Source: an uncultured Lachnoanaerobaculum sp. (GTDB lineage Bacteria; Bacillota; Clostridia; Lachnospirales; Lachnospiraceae). Taken from it: a stretch of DNA of 8,590 nt. The stretch lies in contig NZ_CALLVU010000133.1 of NCBI RefSeq assembly GCF_938015485.1, positions 1-8,590 on the forward strand. Direction: 5' to 3'. Shown piece after piece: positions 6,432 through 8,590 of this stretch. Within the stretch, counting starts at the first letter, position 1. Each line of letters begins with the position of its first letter. The notes under the pieces were generated by a model. That model was given only the letters and a program-made list of their open reading frames with translations, did no database searches and was not told the DNA's origin. The position numbers and the translations under genes were made by a program.

Positions 6432-7211
6432 ATGCCGAAAAGCAAGACATACGAAGAATTTGTAGAAAAATTTAAACCTAAAAAGACGACAGATGACTGC
6501 TACACTCCGCCTGTAATATATGAGGCGGTAAAAGATTGGGCAGTAAAGGAATACGGCCTTGAGGGCAAAGAGATAGTAAGACCATTTTATTCTGGCGGTG
6601 ACTATGAAAGCTATGACTATCCTGCAGATTGTGTCGTGATAGATAATCCGCCGTTTTCTATACTTTCAAAAATTTGCAAGTGGTACATAGAAAAAAATAT
6701 AAAGTTCTTTTTATTTGCTCCAAGACTAACCCTATTTTCAAATACTTTAGATGTGACATATATAATCGATGGGGCACCGTCAATCGTATATGAAAATGGA
6801 GCAAAGGTTAGCACTTCCTTTATAACAAATTTGGACACTTGTAGGATAAGAAGTGCAAGTGGTTTGAGGCAAGCAATAACTAAAGCGCAGGGAGAATCCA
6901 AGCCGAAAGGACTGCCGTCTTATGTGTATCCGGACAATGTAATTACATCAAGCAGCTTAGAAGCACTTGCAAAGCATGATATTGAGTTTAGATTTGAGAA
7001 AGATGAAGTACATTTTACGAGAAGTTTAGACATGCAAAAATCTTTTAAAAAGGCAATATTTGGAGCAGGCTTTCTAATATCAGATAAAAGGGCCAAAGAA
7101 TTAAGAGATGCAAAACAGACGGAAACAAAGAAAATATTCGGAAATACAGAGGCAAAAATTTACTGGGAGCTTAGAGAAAGAGAAAAAGAAATCATAAAAA
7201 ATCTTGGATAG
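6432..7211 (+). CDS. DNPPF-motif adenine methyltransferase-like protein
   Basis: A 259-residue protein with a clear amino-methyltransferase catalytic motif IV, DNPPF at residues 71-75, preceded by a strand (CVVI) and followed by FSILSKICKWYIEKN and a KFFLFAP strand. An N-terminal YTPPVIYEAVKDW segment (24-36) resembles the EcoRI-methylase-like branch of N6-adenine enzymes. Those enzymes move a methyl group from S-adenosylmethionine to adenine in DNA. The usual Gly-rich S-adenosylmethionine motif I is not clear; the nearest candidate is IVRPFYSGGDY (48-58), only about 13 residues before DNPPF, far closer than in standard enzymes. Many phage relatives carry a ParB-like label in databases, as I recall, without support in this sequence. 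AAAGGAA about 12 bases upstream of ATG 6432 is a weakly spaced ribosome binding site. It sits between holin and endolysin with no restriction partner in the window, so it looks like an orphan accessory gene. Activity is unproven. Confidence 0.7.
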   Translation: MPKSKTYEEFVEKFKPKKTTDDCYTPPVIYEAVKDWAVKEYGLEGKEIVRPFYSGGDYESYDYPADCVVIDNPPFSILSKICKWYIEKNIKFFLFAPRLTLFSNTLDVTYIIDGAPSIVYENGAKVSTSFITNLDTCRIRSASGLRQAITKAQGESKPKGLPSYVYPDNVITSSSLEALAKHDIEFRFEKDEVHFTRSLDMQKSFKKAIFGAGFLISDKRAKELRDAKQTETKKIFGNTEAKIYWELREREKEIIKNLG

Positions 7212-7225
7212 AAAGGAGTAAAAAT

Positions 7226-8143
7226 ATGATTAAAATTGGACAGGCAAGTAGAGACGAAAGAGGCAGATACAGCGGAGGACTTGCAGGAGATCAGGACGGC
7301 AAAGAAGTTGCGATTAGGGAGTGGTACAACAGACCCTGGAATAAAGTTTTAAGGTGTAAAGATTCCAGCAAAGCAGAAAAGATAGCTACAGCTATGGAAA
7401 AGGCCTGCGGGAATGACAATATCGGGTACGACCAAAATCAAAGAACGACCTTATACAGCCTTGCAAAGGCCAACGGCTGGCGAATAGAGGACGTGAAAAC
7501 ACCGTGCGAAACAGATTGTTCTGCACTTGTAGCTGTATGTGTTAATGCAGTGGGAATAAAAGTATCGGGCGATATCTACACAGGTAATGAGGCAGCGGCA
7601 TTGCTTAGGACAGGTGAATTTGAACTGCTATCATCTCCTAAGTACTTACTATCGGATGAGTACTTAAAGCGCGGAGATATACTTTTATATGAATTCCACC
7701 ACACAGCTATAGCACTACAGGACGGCAGAAAAGCGGAGAAGAACAAACCCGTGCAGGTAGAGTATCCGCTTGGGTGGAATGTATCTAGCGACGGCCAGTG
7801 GTGGTACGCCGACACGCCACACAGTCGCATAGTAGGCCGATGGGCTTACATAGACGGAAGGTGGTATGTATTCGACCAGAAAGGCTGTATGATAAAAGGT
7901 TGGTTTAAGCAGGGCGAAGACTGGTACTATATGAACCCTGCCGACGGAGCTATGATATCAAATCAGTGGGTGGATGTTGATGGCAAGTCTTACTATCTTA
8001 CTCAGTCAGGTATTATGGCCAGAAATGGCTATATAGAGGATGCAGGCGAAAAGCTGTATTTCTTTGTAGATGAAAATGGCGTATATAAGAAAGAACTTGA
8101 CACAGATGCCCCGGATTTAAGTAAATATGAAGTTATAGAGTAA
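7226..8143 (+). CDS. Endolysin: NlpC/P60-like Cys peptidase with five cell-wall-binding repeats
   Basis: A 305-residue endolysin that cuts host peptidoglycan after the holin opens the membrane. The N-terminal half (1-165) is a papain-like peptidase of the NlpC/P60 superfamily: GQASRDERGRYSGG start, catalytic Cys98 in TDCSALV (96-102), and the His region GDILLYEFHHTAIAL (150-164), with His159 the likely catalytic base. The linker (166-182) leads into five repeats of exactly 21 residues starting near 183, 204, 225, 246 and 267, each with the W/Y-x-DG-x-WY and G-x-M-x-x-GW/GY pattern of choline/glucan-binding (CW_binding) repeats; the last one is divergent. There is no signal peptide, as expected for holin-dependent release. 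AAAGGAG at 7212-7218 precedes ATG 7226 with seven bases of spacing. Target bond and wall ligand cannot be told from the sequence. Confidence 0.88.
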   Translation: MIKIGQASRDERGRYSGGLAGDQDGKEVAIREWYNRPWNKVLRCKDSSKAEKIATAMEKACGNDNIGYDQNQRTTLYSLAKANGWRIEDVKTPCETDCSALVAVCVNAVGIKVSGDIYTGNEAAALLRTGEFELLSSPKYLLSDEYLKRGDILLYEFHHTAIALQDGRKAEKNKPVQVEYPLGWNVSSDGQWWYADTPHSRIVGRWAYIDGRWYVFDQKGCMIKGWFKQGEDWYYMNPADGAMISNQWVDVDGKSYYLTQSGIMARNGYIEDAGEKLYFFVDENGVYKKELDTDAPDLSKYEVIE

Positions 8144-8149
8144 AAGAAG

Positions 8150-8185
8150 AGGCAAGAGGCTTAATCCCCTTGCCTTATTTTTATT
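8150..8185 (+). terminator. Intrinsic terminator closing the phage late operon
   Basis: AGGCAAG (8150-8156) pairs with CTTGCCT (8169-8175); the loop can be tightened by a GG/CC pair. It is followed by a T-rich tract (TATTTTTATTT) and begins six bases after the endolysin stop codon. It marks the end of the late phage transcript. Confidence 0.8.
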
Positions 8186-8203
8186 TGTTCAAAAGATATA
8201 AAT

Positions 8204-8590
8204 AAAACAACTTCTACTATTGCATTTTTTATAAATTTGCTAACTTTATTTGTGGCACTCAGTGAATTTTTTACTAGCAATACTCTTAAGCTTAAATATA
8301 GTGGTTTTTATTTTATCTGTGCGAGTGCTATTTTTGCATTACTAAATTTATATATTTTTTATAATAGATTTTTAAACAATAATTTTAAATTTACGTTTTA
8401 CTCGCTATATCTTATTATCTTTTTTATTTTAATGCTTGGGAGTTTTTATCTAAAAGGTAATAACAAATATTTAAATATACTATTTTTTAATGCACTGCCA
8501 AAATATGTACCAATTATTTCAATATGCATGTTTTTAATGAAGGATAATTCAGAACCAGTATTTGATTTGTTATTTTTATTTCTTATAGTA
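8204..8590 (+). pseudogene. 5'-truncated gene for a multi-pass membrane protein, open at right edge
   Basis: A reading frame open from 8165 through the window end gives at least 129 residues from 8204, in DNA of about 22% GC (78 of 360 bases, counted by hand over 8221-8580). Such a run without stop is very unlikely by chance at that composition, so it is coding. The protein is highly hydrophobic with several likely membrane spans: about TIAFFINLLTLFVALSEFF, then YFICASAIFALLNLYIFY, then FYSLYLIIFFILMLG, then YVPIISICMFLM, then a further span at the edge. Topology and composition resemble polysaccharide polymerase or flippase-type proteins, but no family motif is identified. No ATG occurs in frame before 8432, and no ribosome binding site precedes that ATG, TTG 8237 or GTG 8252; starting at any of them would cut into or remove membrane spans. 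I read it as a host gene that lost its 5' end where the phage DNA begins. An intact gene with a non-standard start is the alternative. The coordinates cover only the part I regard as protein. Confidence 0.6.

Noticed and set aside
8170..8202. Possible promoter (TTGCCT ... TATAAA) before the truncated membrane gene
   Set aside because: The spacing is about 21 bases, too long, and the first box is part of the terminator stem.
1..8590. CRISPR array, tRNA, insertion sequence or diversity-generating retroelement
   Set aside because: No direct repeat array, tRNA-like fold, transposase or reverse transcriptase coding sequence was seen in any frame.

Overview
The window holds the distal (late) part of a prophage, or possibly a phage-tail-like particle locus, from a low-GC member of the Bacillota, probably a Clostridia-type host. 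The evidence is a run of PBSX-like contractile-tail genes, an r1t-type holin, an endolysin with choline/glucan-binding-type repeats, strong GGAGG-type ribosome binding sites, heavy use of AGA and ATA codons, and roughly 35-43% GC in two hand-counted phage lines. No species can be named from the sequence alone. All genes are on the + strand, tightly packed, often overlapping by 1-4 bases.

Layout: (1) 3-3279 is a baseplate module in PBSX order: 3' part of an XkdQ-like hub protein, XkdR/DUF2577, XkdS/DUF2634 (gp25-like), XkdT/baseplate J, and XkdU/YmfQ (DUF2313). (2) 3283-5062 holds two tail-fibre-type proteins, a short N-terminal adaptor-like one and a longer one with four degenerate Gly-rich repeats. 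(3) 5079-5651 holds a small coiled-coil protein and a CD1375-family peptide. (4) 5671-8143 is the lysis region: a bitopic membrane protein with coiled coil, an r1t-type holin, an intrinsic terminator, a DNPPF-motif methyltransferase-like protein that is not an obvious lysis gene, and the endolysin. A second intrinsic terminator closes the phage operon at about 8150-8180. (5) From about 8185 the composition drops sharply to about 22% GC, and an open frame without any credible start codon or ribosome binding site runs off the right edge. It encodes a very hydrophobic multi-pass membrane protein and is best read as a 5'-truncated host gene beyond the phage right end.

How the genes work together: the first five proteins build the baseplate that joins tube and sheath. 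The two fibre proteins attach to it and recognise the host. The holin opens the membrane, and the endolysin then reaches and cuts peptidoglycan. The methyltransferase-like gene sits between holin and endolysin, behind a terminator, and looks like an accessory ('moron') insertion. No integrase, capsid, portal, terminase, sheath or tube gene is in the window, so intact phage and tailocin cannot be told apart here. The two least explained items are the methyltransferase-like gene and the truncated membrane gene at the right edge. Nothing seen clearly amounts to a new multi-gene system.
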